Positions 42,974-53,724 of a stretch of 64,000 bases of DNA are shown piece after piece. Under the pieces are notes generated by a model, which saw only the letters and a program-made list of their open reading frames with translations, was not told where the DNA came from and ran no database searches. Source of the stretch: Caulobacter endophyticus (GTDB taxonomy: Bacteria; Pseudomonadota; Alphaproteobacteria; Caulobacterales; Caulobacteraceae); NCBI RefSeq assembly GCF_003116815.1, contig NZ_QDKQ01000055.1:62001-126000 (forward strand), read 5' to 3'. The position numbers were made by a program, and so were the translations under genes. The stretch's first letter is position 1, and the number at the start of each line of letters is the position of its first letter.

Positions 42974-43963
42974 CTACGAAATCGAAGCCTGGCCGTCCGG
43001 CGTCATCGCCACGGCCGCGCCGATCAGCGCGGTGTGCGGGTGCAGGATCACGTGGGTCGGAATGTCCTTCACGTAGTCCGACAAACGGCCCTTGGCCTCG
43101 AAGCGCTCGCGGAAGGCGCTGGCTTCCAGCAGGTCGATGATCCGGGGGGCGATGCCGCCGGCGATGAACACCCCGCCCCGCGCGCCCAGCGCCAGGGCCA
43201 GATCCCCCGCCGTCGAGCCGAGGATGGCGCAGAACCGCTCCACCGTAGCCTTGCAGCATTCACGGCCGGCCACGGCGCCTTCGGTGATCGCCTTGGCGGC
43301 CAGTTCCTCAACCGGACGCCCCTCGATCTGGGCCAGCAGGACGTGCAGGTCCTCCATGCCCGGCCCCGCCAGGATGCGCTCGACCGACACGCGGCCGTAC
43401 TTGGCCTGCAGGCCGCGCAGGATCTCGATCTCGATCTCGTCGACCGGGGCGAACGAGATGTGGCCGCCCTCGGTGGTCAGCGGCGTGTCGCAGCCGTGGC
43501 GGCGCACCATGCCGGCCGCGCCGAAGCCGGTGCCGGGGCCGATGATCGCCAGATCCCCCTCGCCCGAGGTCGGCAGCGGGCCGATCTGGCGCAGATCCTT
43601 GGGCGACAGGCGCGGCGCGGCCAGGGCCTGGGCAGTGAAGTCGTTGATCAGGCGGGCGTTACGGAAACCGCCCGCGCGGCGCAGGCTGTCTTCCGACAGG
43701 CGCCAGTCGATGTTGGTGAAGTGAACGGCGCCATGCTCGATCGGGCCCGCCACCGCGACCACGGCCTGGTCGGGGTGCTTGACCCCCACCTTGGCCAGAT
43801 AGTCCTCGATGGCGTCCTCGGCCGTGTCGTAGTCCTCGCCCTTGTAGGCGGTGGGCTCGATAAGGCGAGGGTCCGGCCCGTCGAAATCGACCAGGGCGAA
43901 ACGGGCGTTGGTGCCGCCGATATCGCCGACCAGACCCAGCCCGTGTGCGTTGGCGCCGTTCAT
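42974..43963 (-). CDS. glk: Glucokinase
   Basis: A 329-residue bacterial glucokinase that phosphorylates glucose with ATP. The ATG at 43963 (MNGANAHGLGLVGDIGGTNA) follows GGGAA; the longer frame upstream overlaps edd and is rejected. The phosphate-1 motif is GDIGGTNARFALVDF, the substrate loop INDFTAQALA, the adenosine region IGPGTGFGAAG, and the hexokinase-type acid region TEGGHISFAP. It is the last gene of the zwf-pgl-edd-glk operon, 16 bases after edd. It would feed glucose released by the periplasmic beta-glucosidase into the Entner-Doudoroff route. Confidence 0.94.
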   Translation of the reverse strand: MNGANAHGLGLVGDIGGTNARFALVDFDGPDPRLIEPTAYKGEDYDTAEDAIEDYLAKVGVKHPDQAVVAVAGPIEHGAVHFTNIDWRLSEDSLRRAGGFRNARLINDFTAQALAAPRLSPKDLRQIGPLPTSGEGDLAIIGPGTGFGAAGMVRRHGCDTPLTTEGGHISFAPVDEIEIEILRGLQAKYGRVSVERILAGPGMEDLHVLLAQIEGRPVEELAAKAITEGAVAGRECCKATVERFCAILGSTAGDLALALGARGGVFIAGGIAPRIIDLLEASAFRERFEAKGRLSDYVKDIPTHVILHPHTALIGAAVAMTPDGQASIS

Positions 43964-43979
43964 GGGTTTCCCGTTCCCT

Positions 43980-45791
<1,812 letters not shown>

Positions 45792-45797
45792 CAGAAA

Positions 45798-46484
45798 CTA
45801 CTCCGCCCAGAGGATGCGGACCGGGGCGCGGTCCTGCTTCAGGATCCTGGCGATCGGCAGGTTCGGATCGACCTGCCCTTCCAGGAGCTCGCGCTTGGCC
45901 TGGCCGGTGACCAGCAGCACGATCAGCGATGACTGAATCAACGCCTGGAAGGTCAAGCTGATCCGCGGCAGGTCAGGGGCCGGCTCGCCCTTCGGCGCGG
46001 CCACGACCAGGCGATCGGTGTCAGGATCCAGGCCCACGGCCAGGGCGGGGTTGCCGGGAAACAGCGAGGCGAAGTGGCCATCGGCGCCGACGCCCAGCAG
46101 CACCACGCCGAACGGCAGGGCCTGGGCCACGCCTTCCTGCGCCTTGTCGGCCGAGGTCTGCTGGTCGACACCCTCAAAATAAAGCGGCGCGAAGCTCGCC
46201 TTGGCGGCCTCGCCCACCAGCAGGTGACGGCGCACCAGGCCCTCGTTGCTGCCCGCATGATCGGGCGGCACGAAGCGGTCGTCGCTGAGGGTGACGGTGA
46301 CCTTGTCCCAGGGAACGGTCAGGGTCGCCAGGCGGTCGTAGACCGGGGCTGGCGTCGTGCCTCCGGTGGCGGCGAAGCCAGCCTTGCCATGGCTGGCCAC
46401 GGTGGTGGTCAGGGCGCCTGCGATGGTCGAGGCGGCCGCGTCGTACAGCGCCTCGCGGGTCGGGAAAACTTCAAGCTTGGGCAT
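45798..46484 (-). CDS. pgl: 6-phosphogluconolactonase
   Basis: A 228-residue DevB/Pgl-type lactonase converting 6-phosphogluconolactone to 6-phosphogluconate. Motifs are FAATGGTTPAPVYDRLATL, VTLSDDRFVPPDHAGSNEGL and VLLGVGADGHFASLFPGNPA, which hold the substrate-binding and catalytic residues. The ATG at 46484 is 16 bases past the zwf stop codon, and its own stop is 6 bases before edd. This tight spacing supports one transcript from the zwf promoter. Confidence 0.93.
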   Translation of the reverse strand: MPKLEVFPTREALYDAAASTIAGALTTTVASHGKAGFAATGGTTPAPVYDRLATLTVPWDKVTVTLSDDRFVPPDHAGSNEGLVRRHLLVGEAAKASFAPLYFEGVDQQTSADKAQEGVAQALPFGVVLLGVGADGHFASLFPGNPALAVGLDPDTDRLVVAAPKGEPAPDLPRISLTFQALIQSSLIVLLVTGQAKRELLEGQVDPNLPIARILKQDRAPVRILWAE

Positions 46485-46500
46485 GTTGCGGGTACCCTTT

Positions 46501-47967
46501 TTACGACTTCCAGCCGCGGCCTTGCGGCGCGATCAGCGAGGCGGCGCTGGGCGGCCCCCAGGTGCCGGCGGCGTAGGTCGCCGGCTCAATGCCAGCTTCG
46601 GCCCAGGCCTTGGCCACGCCGTCGACGAACCGCCAGGCGGCCTCGACCTCGTCGCGGCGGACGAACAGGGTGCGGTCGCCGCGGAACGCGTCCAGCAGCA
46701 GCTTCTCGTAGGCGATCCGGCGCCGGGCGCCCGGCGCAGCCATGTTCAGCGACAGCGGCAGCGACTGCAGGCGCATGCCCTCTTCCGACAGGCCCGGACG
46801 CTTGGTCATCACCGACAGCGAGATGTCTTCTTCCGGCTGCAGGTCGATGACCAGCCGGTTGGCCTGCATCTCGCCCTGGGTCACCTGGCCGAAGATGTTG
46901 TGCGGCACGGGCTTGAACTGCACGACGATCTGGGTGCGGCGGTCGGGCAGGTTCTTGCCGGTGCGCAGGAAGAACGGAACGCCCGCCCAACGCCAGTTGT
47001 CGATCGCCACCTTCATGGCAACGAAGGTCTCGGTCTTCGACGGCTGGCCGACCTCCTCGGCATAGCCGGCGCGGGCCGTGCCCTCGACCACGCCCGCCAC
47101 ATACTGGCCGCGGACGGTGTCGTGCGCCACGTTGTCCTTGGTGAAGGGGCGCAGGGACCGCAGCACCTTGACCTTCTCGTCGCGGACGGCGTCCGGATCG
47201 AAGCCCGACGGGGCCTCCATGGCGACAAGGCAGAGCAGCTGCAGCAGGTGGTTCTGCAGCATGTCGCGCAGGGCGCCGTACTCGTCGTAATAGGGCCAGC
47301 GATCACCGACCTTCTCGGTCTCGGCGATGGTGATCTGGACGTGGTCGATCGACTTGTTGTCCCACAGCGGCTCAAACAGCACGTTGGCGAACCGGAGGGC
47401 CGTCAGGTTCTGGACCGTCTCCTTGCCCAGATAGTGGTCGATGCGGAAGATCTGGCTCTCGTCGACCACGGCGCCGACGGCCGCGTTGGTGGCCTTGGAG
47501 CTTTCGAGATCTCGGCCGATCGGCTTTTCCAGCACGAGACGCGTCGACGGACCGGTCAGGCCGGCGGCCTGCAGGGCCTGGCAGGCGGACGGATAGAGGC
47601 TGGGCGAGACGGCGAAGAACACCGTCAGCTGGTCGTGGCCGCCGATCTTGTCGGCCAGGGCTTTGGCCCCCTCCTCCTTGGTGATGTCGATCGAGAGATA
47701 GTCGAGGCGGGCGGCCAGGCGCTCCCAGGCGGCCTCTTCGACATTGGCGCGCTTGCCCAGGTGCTCGCGCACCAGCTTGCGATAGCCCGCGCCATCCAGC
47801 TCGCCGCGAGCGACGCCGAAGATGCGCAGGTCGCGCGGCAGCAACCGGTCGACTTCCAGGAAATACAGCGACGGCAGAAGCATTCGCAGGGCCAGGTCGC
47901 CAGCGCCTCCGAGGAGCACCAGGACGTCGCGGCCCGCCTCACCGTTATCGGCTTTTTTCTTGGTCAA
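46501..47967 (-). CDS. zwf: Glucose-6-phosphate 1-dehydrogenase
   Basis: A 488-residue NAD(P)-dependent dehydrogenase opening the Entner-Doudoroff/pentose phosphate route. I place the start at the TTG at 47967: AGGGTGG lies 6 bases upstream, and a frame beginning at 48024 would run through the perfect LacI-type operator. The N-terminus then reads TKKKADNGEAGRDVLVLLGG, with the nucleotide motif GGAGDLALR. The active-site signature is IFRIDHYLGKETVQNL, and further conserved blocks are RFANVLFEPLWDNKSIDHVQ and VPFFLRTGKNLPDRRT. It leads the operon. Confidence 0.94.
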   Translation of the reverse strand: MTKKKADNGEAGRDVLVLLGGAGDLALRMLLPSLYFLEVDRLLPRDLRIFGVARGELDGAGYRKLVREHLGKRANVEEAAWERLAARLDYLSIDITKEEGAKALADKIGGHDQLTVFFAVSPSLYPSACQALQAAGLTGPSTRLVLEKPIGRDLESSKATNAAVGAVVDESQIFRIDHYLGKETVQNLTALRFANVLFEPLWDNKSIDHVQITIAETEKVGDRWPYYDEYGALRDMLQNHLLQLLCLVAMEAPSGFDPDAVRDEKVKVLRSLRPFTKDNVAHDTVRGQYVAGVVEGTARAGYAEEVGQPSKTETFVAMKVAIDNWRWAGVPFFLRTGKNLPDRRTQIVVQFKPVPHNIFGQVTQGEMQANRLVIDLQPEEDISLSVMTKRPGLSEEGMRLQSLPLSLNMAAPGARRRIAYEKLLLDAFRGDRTLFVRRDEVEAAWRFVDGVAKAWAEAGIEPATYAAGTWGPPSAASLIAPQGRGWKS

Positions 47968-47982
47968 TTTCGTCCACCCTAT

Positions 47983-47994
47983 GACAACGTTGTC
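47983..47994. promoter_or_regulatory. LacI-type operator upstream of zwf-pgl-edd-glk
   Basis: GACAACGTTGTC, perfect palindrome within ATGACAACGTTGTCAT (47981-47996). It lies 15 bases before the zwf start, so bound repressor would block promoter clearance. Confidence 0.75.
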
Positions 47995-48165
47995 ATGACA
48001 TGCCCGTTCGTGCTTGGCAAGCACACGGTCGACCCAGGCCCGTCGCGACCGCCGGCGCGGCCCCTACCTAGGCCCTTTGTCGACCGGTCGCCATAAGACC
48101 AATCGCTTTTCCAGAACGCGTGACAAAGCTTGTCCGCACCGTCTTTTTCGGGGCATCACCTGCAC

Positions 48166-48678
48166 ATGAGCACGACCCTGCGCCGCGCTGTCCTGGAGGA
48201 CGCCGAGACCCTTTCGGCCCTCGGGGCCCGCACCTTCAGCGAGACCTTCGCGCACCTCTATCCACCCCAGGATCTGGAAACCTTCCTGGCCTATGCCTAT
48301 GGCCTGGAGCGCACTCGCGCCGACCTTGCCCATCCCGACAAGGCGACCTGGATCCTCGAACTCGACAGCCAGGCCATCGGCTACGCCCTGGCCGGCCCGT
48401 GTGATCTGCCTCACCCCGACGTGGCGTCGGACCATGGAGAGTTGAAGCGAATCTATGTGCTCAAGGACCATCAGGGCGGCGGTCGCGGCTCGCTGCTGCT
48501 GAACACCGCGCTGGACTGGCTGGAGAAGGACGGCCCGCGCCCCCTGTGGATCGGCGTCTGGTCCGAAAACCACGGCGCCCAGCGCCTCTATGGCCGCATG
48601 GGCTTCGAAAAGGTGGGCGAATACTTCTTTCCGGTCGGCGAGATCAGGGACCTGGAGTTCATCCTGCGACGAGGGTGA
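48166..48678 (+). CDS. GNAT-family N-acetyltransferase
   Basis: A 170-residue acetyltransferase. The ATG at 48166 opens STTLRRAVLEDAETLSALGA; a TTG 36 bases upstream is also in frame but gives no family sequence. The acetyl-CoA loop is ELKRIYVLKDHQGGGRGSLL (motif A with QGGGRGS), followed by the IGVWSENHGAQRLYGRMGFE block typical of GNAT proteins. The acceptor substrate is unknown. It is divergent from the zwf operon, sharing a 198-base promoter region. Confidence 0.87.
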   Translation: MSTTLRRAVLEDAETLSALGARTFSETFAHLYPPQDLETFLAYAYGLERTRADLAHPDKATWILELDSQAIGYALAGPCDLPHPDVASDHGELKRIYVLKDHQGGGRGSLLLNTALDWLEKDGPRPLWIGVWSENHGAQRLYGRMGFEKVGEYFFPVGEIRDLEFILRRG

Positions 48679-48805
48679 GGGCTGCTAGCCCCGGCCCAGC
48701 AATATCCACTTTCCTCGCCTTTGTGGCGTCTGAGCGGCCGCCGCCACGTCCCCTCGCCAAGAGGGCAAGGGAGGCCGTCGAATGCGCTGACGGCGGACTT
48801 ATCCC

Positions 48806-48958
48806 TCAATGCCCCGGACGCGGCTCGAACGAGCGCTTCTCATCCTTCATCTCGACGCATTCCTTGGCGGGCTTCTGGCCGTGCTGGGCCTTGGGCTCCG
48901 CCTTGGAGAACGCGTAGTCGGTGGTCGGCTTCTGGTGCTGGAACAGCTTGGTCATCAT
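48806..48958 (-). CDS. Small charged protein of 50 residues
   Basis: A short predicted gene read from the ATG pair at 48958/48955, with GGGAG about 8 bases upstream. The product MMTKLFQHQKPTTDYAFSKA ... ECVEMKDEKRSFEPRPGH is Lys- and Glu-rich, with one Cys and no membrane segment. The good ribosome binding site and clean codon usage support translation. It is convergent with the GNAT gene and lies 65 bases downstream of the transglutaminase gene on the same strand. I do not recognise it. Confidence 0.5.
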   Translation of the reverse strand: MMTKLFQHQKPTTDYAFSKAEPKAQHGQKPAKECVEMKDEKRSFEPRPGH

Positions 48959-49023
48959 GGCGGCGCTCCCGTCCTTCGAACATCACTCTAACGCGCCTTT
49001 GCGGCGCTTCTCGTTGATCCGGC

Positions 49024-49902
49024 TCAAGCCGCCTCGCACAGCACGTCAAGCTGCTGCACGTCGACGGCGACACTGAGTTCGGACAGGCCCGGATCGCCGA
49101 TCACCGTGCCCGAGACCGGCAGCGCCTCCGCGGGCGTGCGGGTCGCGGCCACGCGGATCAGGTCCTCGGACTCGGCCAGGCCGTTGGTCGGATCGAATTC
49201 GGTCCAGCCCAGGTCCGGCAGGAAAACCTCGCACCAGGCATGCGTGGCTCCCGCCCCGCGAATGCCGCCCTGCGACGGGCTGTAGATATAGCCGCTGGCG
49301 AACATCGCCGCGTAGCCCAGCCGCCGCAGCGCCTCGACCATCAGCCAGGCGAAGTCGCGGCAAGTGCCCGCCCCGCGGGCAACGGTCAGGGCCGGGCTCT
49401 GGGTGCCCTCGGCCGCCCGCACCTGGTACTCGAACTGGTCATGGATGGTGGCGTTCAGGCGCAGCAGGAAGTCCAGCGCCGGCTCGTCCGGCCGCTCCAT
49501 CTGTTCGCGCAGCCAGCGCAGCATCACCCTGTCGGCGTCTTCGGTGGCCGGGCGGATGAACGGGTCGAGCACCGCCCGGTCCTCGCGGGCGTAGACGATG
49601 GGCGAGACGGTATGCGGGTCATCGATCGCCTGATCGGTCAGGGGCGCGGGAAAGCGGTCGATGACCAGTCTGCTGGTGATGGTCAGGAAATCGGCCTCGC
49701 CCTCCGGCTGGAAGGTGCAGACGCAATTGCCGCTGGCGTCGTAGCTCCAGCGCGTCTGGCCGGGCAGCGACGTGGCCAGCGAGGCCTCGACGATGCGGAT
49801 GGCGTGGCTGTCGCGCGGCCGGATCAGCAGCCTGTGCGGCCCGAACGACACCGGGCGTTCGTAGCTGTAACGGGTCTCGTGGGTGATGCCGAGCCGGGCC
49901 AT
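49024..49902 (-). CDS. Transglutaminase-like cysteine protease family protein
   Basis: A 292-residue cytoplasmic protein with an N-terminal beta domain (RLGITHETRYSYERPVSFGP, typical of the bacterial transglutaminase N-terminal domain) and a papain-like transglutaminase core. The catalytic triad is visible: Cys in VARGAGTCRDFAWLMVEALR, His in GATHAWCEVFLPDLGWTEFD, and Asp in FDPTNGLAES. No signal peptide is present. Bacterial members are thought to act as proteases or amide-forming enzymes; some accompany ATP-grasp and alpha-E genes, which are absent here. It stands between a small gene and the TetR gene. Confidence 0.87.
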   Translation of the reverse strand: MARLGITHETRYSYERPVSFGPHRLLIRPRDSHAIRIVEASLATSLPGQTRWSYDASGNCVCTFQPEGEADFLTITSRLVIDRFPAPLTDQAIDDPHTVSPIVYAREDRAVLDPFIRPATEDADRVMLRWLREQMERPDEPALDFLLRLNATIHDQFEYQVRAAEGTQSPALTVARGAGTCRDFAWLMVEALRRLGYAAMFASGYIYSPSQGGIRGAGATHAWCEVFLPDLGWTEFDPTNGLAESEDLIRVAATRTPAEALPVSGTVIGDPGLSELSVAVDVQQLDVLCEAA

Positions 49903-50020
49903 GGGGCCACTCTAACCCCCAGCCTCCGCGATCGTTCCTCACATGCCGGTGATTCGTGCAGATGATCGGAAGCTGAGCTTCACCGCCCTGGCCCCTCTCT
50001 CTTTGAAAGAGGGCTTTGCT

Positions 50021-50689
50021 TTACGCCGCGAACCCGGCTTCGGCGAAGGCCAGCATCCGCTCCAGCAGGGACACGACGTCGGCCTCGCTGGTCTGGCCTT
50101 CGGACAGTACGTTCAGGCGGTCGAACTCGGCGAAACGGTTGTTGTGCAGCATGCCCAGGGTGAAGTGCAGCCGCCAGTAGACCTCTTCCGGCGACAGGTC
50201 GGGACGGGCCTTCAGCAGGGCGTCGGAAAAGCGGCGCAGGTGCGAGACGTCGGTCTTCAGCACCTGGCGGATCTCGTCGGTGCCTTCGCTGCGGGCGCGG
50301 ATCAGGAACTGCAGCGAGATGCGGCGTTCGTGGTCGGGGGCCAGCCAGCGCAGCGGCGGGGTCAGCAGGGCCGCCAGGATCTCGCGCACCGGCGGAACGC
50401 CCTCGTTGCGGTCGTTGGCCTCGTGCAGCATCCGGGCCCGCTCGCGGTTGAGCTCGGCCGTGCGGCGCTTGAAGATCTCGAACAGCAGGGCGTCCTTGGA
50501 GCCAAAATGATAGTTCACCGACGCCAGGTTCACGCCCGCCGCGGCGGTGATGTCGCGCACCGACACGTTCTGAAAGCCATGCAGGGCGAACAGCCGCTCG
50601 GCGGCCGTGAACACCAGGTTCTTGGTGACGGCTTCGGTTTCCTGCGCCTCGGCGTCCTGGCCGGCGGCGATCTCGGTGGTCGAACTCAA
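50021..50689 (-). CDS. TetR-family transcriptional regulator of the efflux operon
   Basis: A 222-residue regulator. The TTG at 50689 (MSSTTEIAAGQDAEAQETEA) follows AAAGGGG and is preferred to a TTG at 50752 in the likely promoter. The N-terminal helix-turn-helix is VFTAAERLFALHGFQNVSVR then DITAAAGVNLASVNYHFGSK, a textbook TetR sequence with the YHFGSKD end. The C-terminal domain has the TetR_C form seen in CerR-type regulators (GTDEIRQVLKTDVSHLRRFS). It is divergent from the MFS-HlyD-OMP operon across 192 bases, so is its likely repressor. Confidence 0.9.
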   Translation of the reverse strand: MSSTTEIAAGQDAEAQETEAVTKNLVFTAAERLFALHGFQNVSVRDITAAAGVNLASVNYHFGSKDALLFEIFKRRTAELNRERARMLHEANDRNEGVPPVREILAALLTPPLRWLAPDHERRISLQFLIRARSEGTDEIRQVLKTDVSHLRRFSDALLKARPDLSPEEVYWRLHFTLGMLHNNRFAEFDRLNVLSEGQTSEADVVSLLERMLAFAEAGFAA

Positions 50690-50881
50690 GACTTCAATCC
50701 CCTTTACCCCTAGGGAACCCTTACAAGCGTTCGAATTTGGCGCAAGCGTCAAGATGCGCCGAGGTCTGAGGAATTTCGTTCAAGACGCGCGGCGGCCACG
50801 CTCCCAAGCCTGCGTCATCGACGACATTTGACCGACGACGCGGCGCATCCCACAGTGACGTCGTCAGCACCAAGAGGCGCG

Positions 50882-52570
50882 ATGCCCCGGCACGGCGAGA
50901 CGATCGGCCAGACCCCGGATTGGCTGCCGCACGAGCGGCCGATGATGCCCGGCTCGCCCTCGACGCCGGACTTCCCCCTGCCCTTCCGCGTCGTCCACGG
51001 CCTGATCAGCCTGCTGATCGGCGTGACAGGCTCGCTGGGCACGGCGCTGATCTCGGTCAACCTGCCGGCCATCCAGGGCTCGCTGGGCCTCACGCCCACG
51101 CAGGGGGCCTGGCTGACCACGATCTACGTCATGACCAACATCTCGATGAACCTGCTGCTGGTGAAGTACCGCCAGCAGTTCGGGATCCGCCGGTTCACCC
51201 TGGTCTTCCTCAGCCTCTACACGGTGGCCGCCTTCGCCCACCTGTTCCTCGACAACTATCCGATGGCCCTAGCCCTGCGGGCGATCAGCGGCGTGGGCGC
51301 CGCCGCGCTCAGCGCCCTGGCGATGTTCTATATGTTGCAGGCCTTCCCGGCCTCCTTCCGGATGGGGGCGCTGGTGCTGGGCGTGGGAGTCTCACAGCTC
51401 GGCGCGCCGCTGGCCCGGGTGATCTCCACCGGCCTGCTGGACGCGGCCTACTGGCACGGGCTCTACGCGCTGGAGGCGTGCCTGGCCGCCGCGTGCCTGG
51501 CCGCCGTGCTGCTGTTTCGCCTGCCGCACGGCGTGCGCATCCATGTGTTCGAAAAGACCGACCTCCTGACCTTCGCCCTGCTGGGCGGGGGCCTTGGCCT
51601 GATCGTCGCCGTCCTGGGCCTGGGCCGCATCGTCTGGTGGTTCGAGGCGCCTTGGCTCGGTGGCGCCTTGGCCGCCGCTGTCGTGATGATCGCCGTCGCC
51701 TCGCTGGTCGAGCACGGCCGCATCCATCCGCTGATCGACACCCGCTGGGTGGCCACCGGCGCCTTCCTGCGCTTCTGCCTGAACATAGCCCTGGTGCGGC
51801 TGATCCTGTCCGAGCAGAGCGTCGGGGCCGCCGGCCTGATGAACGCCCTGGGGCTGGCCGCCGAGCAGCAGCGCTGGCTCTATGGCGTCGTCCTTCTGGC
51901 CACCATCGCCGGCGTGGTGGTCAGCGCCACGACCCTGAACCAGAAGACCCTGGCCCCGCAGTTTCTCGGCTCGATCCTGCTGATCGCGCTCGGCGCCTTC
52001 CTCGACGCCCGCGCCACGGTGCTGACCGCGCCGGTGAACCTCTATCTGAGCCAGGCCCTGCTGGCCTTCGCCGCCGCCATGTTCCTGGGGCCGGCCTTCA
52101 TGTTCGGCATCGGCCAGCTGCTGACCCGGGGCCTGGGCTCGATCATCACCTTCTCGGTGATGTTCGGCGTGGCCCAGAACCTCGGCGGCCTGTTCGGCGC
52201 TTCGCTGCTGGGCACGCTGCAGACGGTACGGGCCCAGCACCACGCGGTCTATCTGGCCGAGCATCTGACAGGATCAGACCCATCCGTCGCCGCAACCTTG
52301 CAGGCCTATGGCGGGGCCTACGCCGCCACCCAGGGCGACCCGGCCTTCCGCGCCGCCGACGGCGTCGCCCTGCTGACCCAGCAACTGGTCCAGCAGGCCA
52401 ATATCCTGGCCTTCAACGACGTCTTCCGGGTGATCGGGATCATCGCCGTCGCCCAGTTCTTCTACGCCGCCCTGCTGTTCGTGCTGCTGGCCGTGCGCGC
52501 CAAGCGCCAGGGCGCCGCCCCTCCGGCTCCTCCCCAGACATCATCCAAGCCCGCCTCGGAACCCGCATGA
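50882..52570 (+). CDS. MFS drug efflux transporter (EmrB/14-helix type)
   Basis: A 562-residue inner-membrane transporter of the DHA2 family. The ATG at 50882 has AAGAGG 5 bases upstream; in-frame TTG (50828) and GTG (50855) starts are less likely. About fourteen hydrophobic segments can be read, with family motifs GSLGLTPTQGAWLTTIYVMT, ALRAISGVGAAALSALAMFY and LVLGVGVSQLGAPLARVIST in place of the common motif C. It would pump drugs or toxic metabolites using the proton gradient. The stop overlaps the adaptor gene (ATGA), and an outer-membrane channel follows, so the three form an EmrAB-TolC-like system. Confidence 0.9.
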   Translation: MPRHGETIGQTPDWLPHERPMMPGSPSTPDFPLPFRVVHGLISLLIGVTGSLGTALISVNLPAIQGSLGLTPTQGAWLTTIYVMTNISMNLLLVKYRQQFGIRRFTLVFLSLYTVAAFAHLFLDNYPMALALRAISGVGAAALSALAMFYMLQAFPASFRMGALVLGVGVSQLGAPLARVISTGLLDAAYWHGLYALEACLAAACLAAVLLFRLPHGVRIHVFEKTDLLTFALLGGGLGLIVAVLGLGRIVWWFEAPWLGGALAAAVVMIAVASLVEHGRIHPLIDTRWVATGAFLRFCLNIALVRLILSEQSVGAAGLMNALGLAAEQQRWLYGVVLLATIAGVVVSATTLNQKTLAPQFLGSILLIALGAFLDARATVLTAPVNLYLSQALLAFAAAMFLGPAFMFGIGQLLTRGLGSIITFSVMFGVAQNLGGLFGASLLGTLQTVRAQHHAVYLAEHLTGSDPSVAATLQAYGGAYAATQGDPAFRAADGVALLTQQLVQQANILAFNDVFRVIGIIAVAQFFYAALLFVLLAVRAKRQGAAPPAPPQTSSKPASEPA

Positions 52571-53724
52571 CCGACGCCGCCGCCCCGCCGCCCGCCAGCC
52601 CGCCGCCCAAGCCTTCCCCACAGCCCGAGGACCGCGCCGCCGCAGCCGCACCGCCTCCGGCCCGGCCCAAGCCGCCCGGCGTCTACGCCATCGTGCTGAC
52701 CGCCCTCGTCACCCTGGCCGTCGTGCTGCTGATCCTGTTCCTGTGGAAGCTGCCGCCCTTCGCCGGCTCGGTGCAGCGCACCGACAACGCCTATGTGCGC
52801 GGCCAGGTGACGGTGATCGCACCCCAGCTCAGCGGCTATGTGACGAAGGTTCTGGTGCAGGATTTCCAGACGGTGCGCGCCGGCCAGCCCCTGGTCGAGA
52901 TCGATCGCCGCATCTATGGCCAGCGCCTGGACCAGGCCCGCGCCACCCTGGCCGCTCGCGAGGCGGATCTGGCCAACTCGACCCAGGCCCAGGCCTCGCG
53001 GGAAGCGGCGCTGGCCGCCCGTCACGCCGATATCGGCTCGGCCCAGGCGCAGCTCGAACGCGCCCGCGCCGACATGGCCCGCGTGGCCGACCTCGCCACC
53101 GACGGCTCGGTTTCCTTGCGCGAACGCGACCAGGCCCGCGCCGCCCTGCGCGCGGCCGAGGCCCAGGTGGTCGCCGCCCAGGCCGGCCGCGACATCGCCC
53201 GCCAGGACGTCCGCTCGGTGGGCGTCTCGCGCCAGGGGCTGGAGGCCGCCGTGGCCGCCGCCCGCGCCGCCCTGCGTCTGGCCGAGATCGACATGGACAA
53301 CACCCTGGTGCTGGCCCCCGCCGACGGGCAGCTGGGCCAGATCGGCGTGCGCCAGGGCCAGTTCGTCACGGCCGGGACCCAGCTTGTCTCGCTGGTGCCG
53401 CCGCAGCGCTGGATCATCGCCAACTTCAAGGAGCGCCAGGCCGGCCGTATGCGTCCTGGCCAGTCCGCCAGCGTCACGGTCGACGCCCTGGGCGACCGGC
53501 GCTTCCACGGCCGCATAGAGCAGATCTCGCCGGCCACGGGTTCGGAGTTCAGCATCCTGCCGGCCCAGAACGCCACCGGCAACTTCACCAAGATCGCCCA
53601 GCGCCTGCCCGTGCGCATCGTGCTCGACGCCGGCCAGCCGGACCTGGCCCGCCTGCGCCCTGGCATGTCGGTGGAGGCGCAGGTCGACCTGGCGGCCCGC
53701 GGCAGGGACGAGGGCCGCCGCTGA
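52567..53724 (+). CDS. HlyD/EmrA-type membrane fusion protein
   Basis: A 385-residue periplasmic adaptor anchored by one helix (AIVLTALVTLAVVLLILFLW) after a Pro/Ala-rich cytoplasmic tail. The split lipoyl (barrel-sandwich) domain is QRTDNAYVRGQVTVIAPQLS and TLVLAPADGQLGQIGVRQGQ, flanking a long helical hairpin rich in Ala and Arg (LANSTQAQASREAALAARHA). The beta-barrel part follows (IIANFKERQAGRMRPGQSAS). The start overlaps the transporter stop, and the stop overlaps the channel start (TGATG). It links pump and outer membrane channel. Confidence 0.9.
   Translation: MTDAAAPPPASPPPKPSPQPEDRAAAAAPPPARPKPPGVYAIVLTALVTLAVVLLILFLWKLPPFAGSVQRTDNAYVRGQVTVIAPQLSGYVTKVLVQDFQTVRAGQPLVEIDRRIYGQRLDQARATLAAREADLANSTQAQASREAALAARHADIGSAQAQLERARADMARVADLATDGSVSLRERDQARAALRAAEAQVVAAQAGRDIARQDVRSVGVSRQGLEAAVAAARAALRLAEIDMDNTLVLAPADGQLGQIGVRQGQFVTAGTQLVSLVPPQRWIIANFKERQAGRMRPGQSASVTVDALGDRRFHGRIEQISPATGSEFSILPAQNATGNFTKIAQRLPVRIVLDAGQPDLARLRPGMSVEAQVDLAARGRDEGRR

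Noticed and set aside
49985..50020. Terminator after the TetR gene (CTCTTTGAAAGAG)
   Set aside because: The stem is short and there is no U-run on the minus strand, so support is too weak to list.
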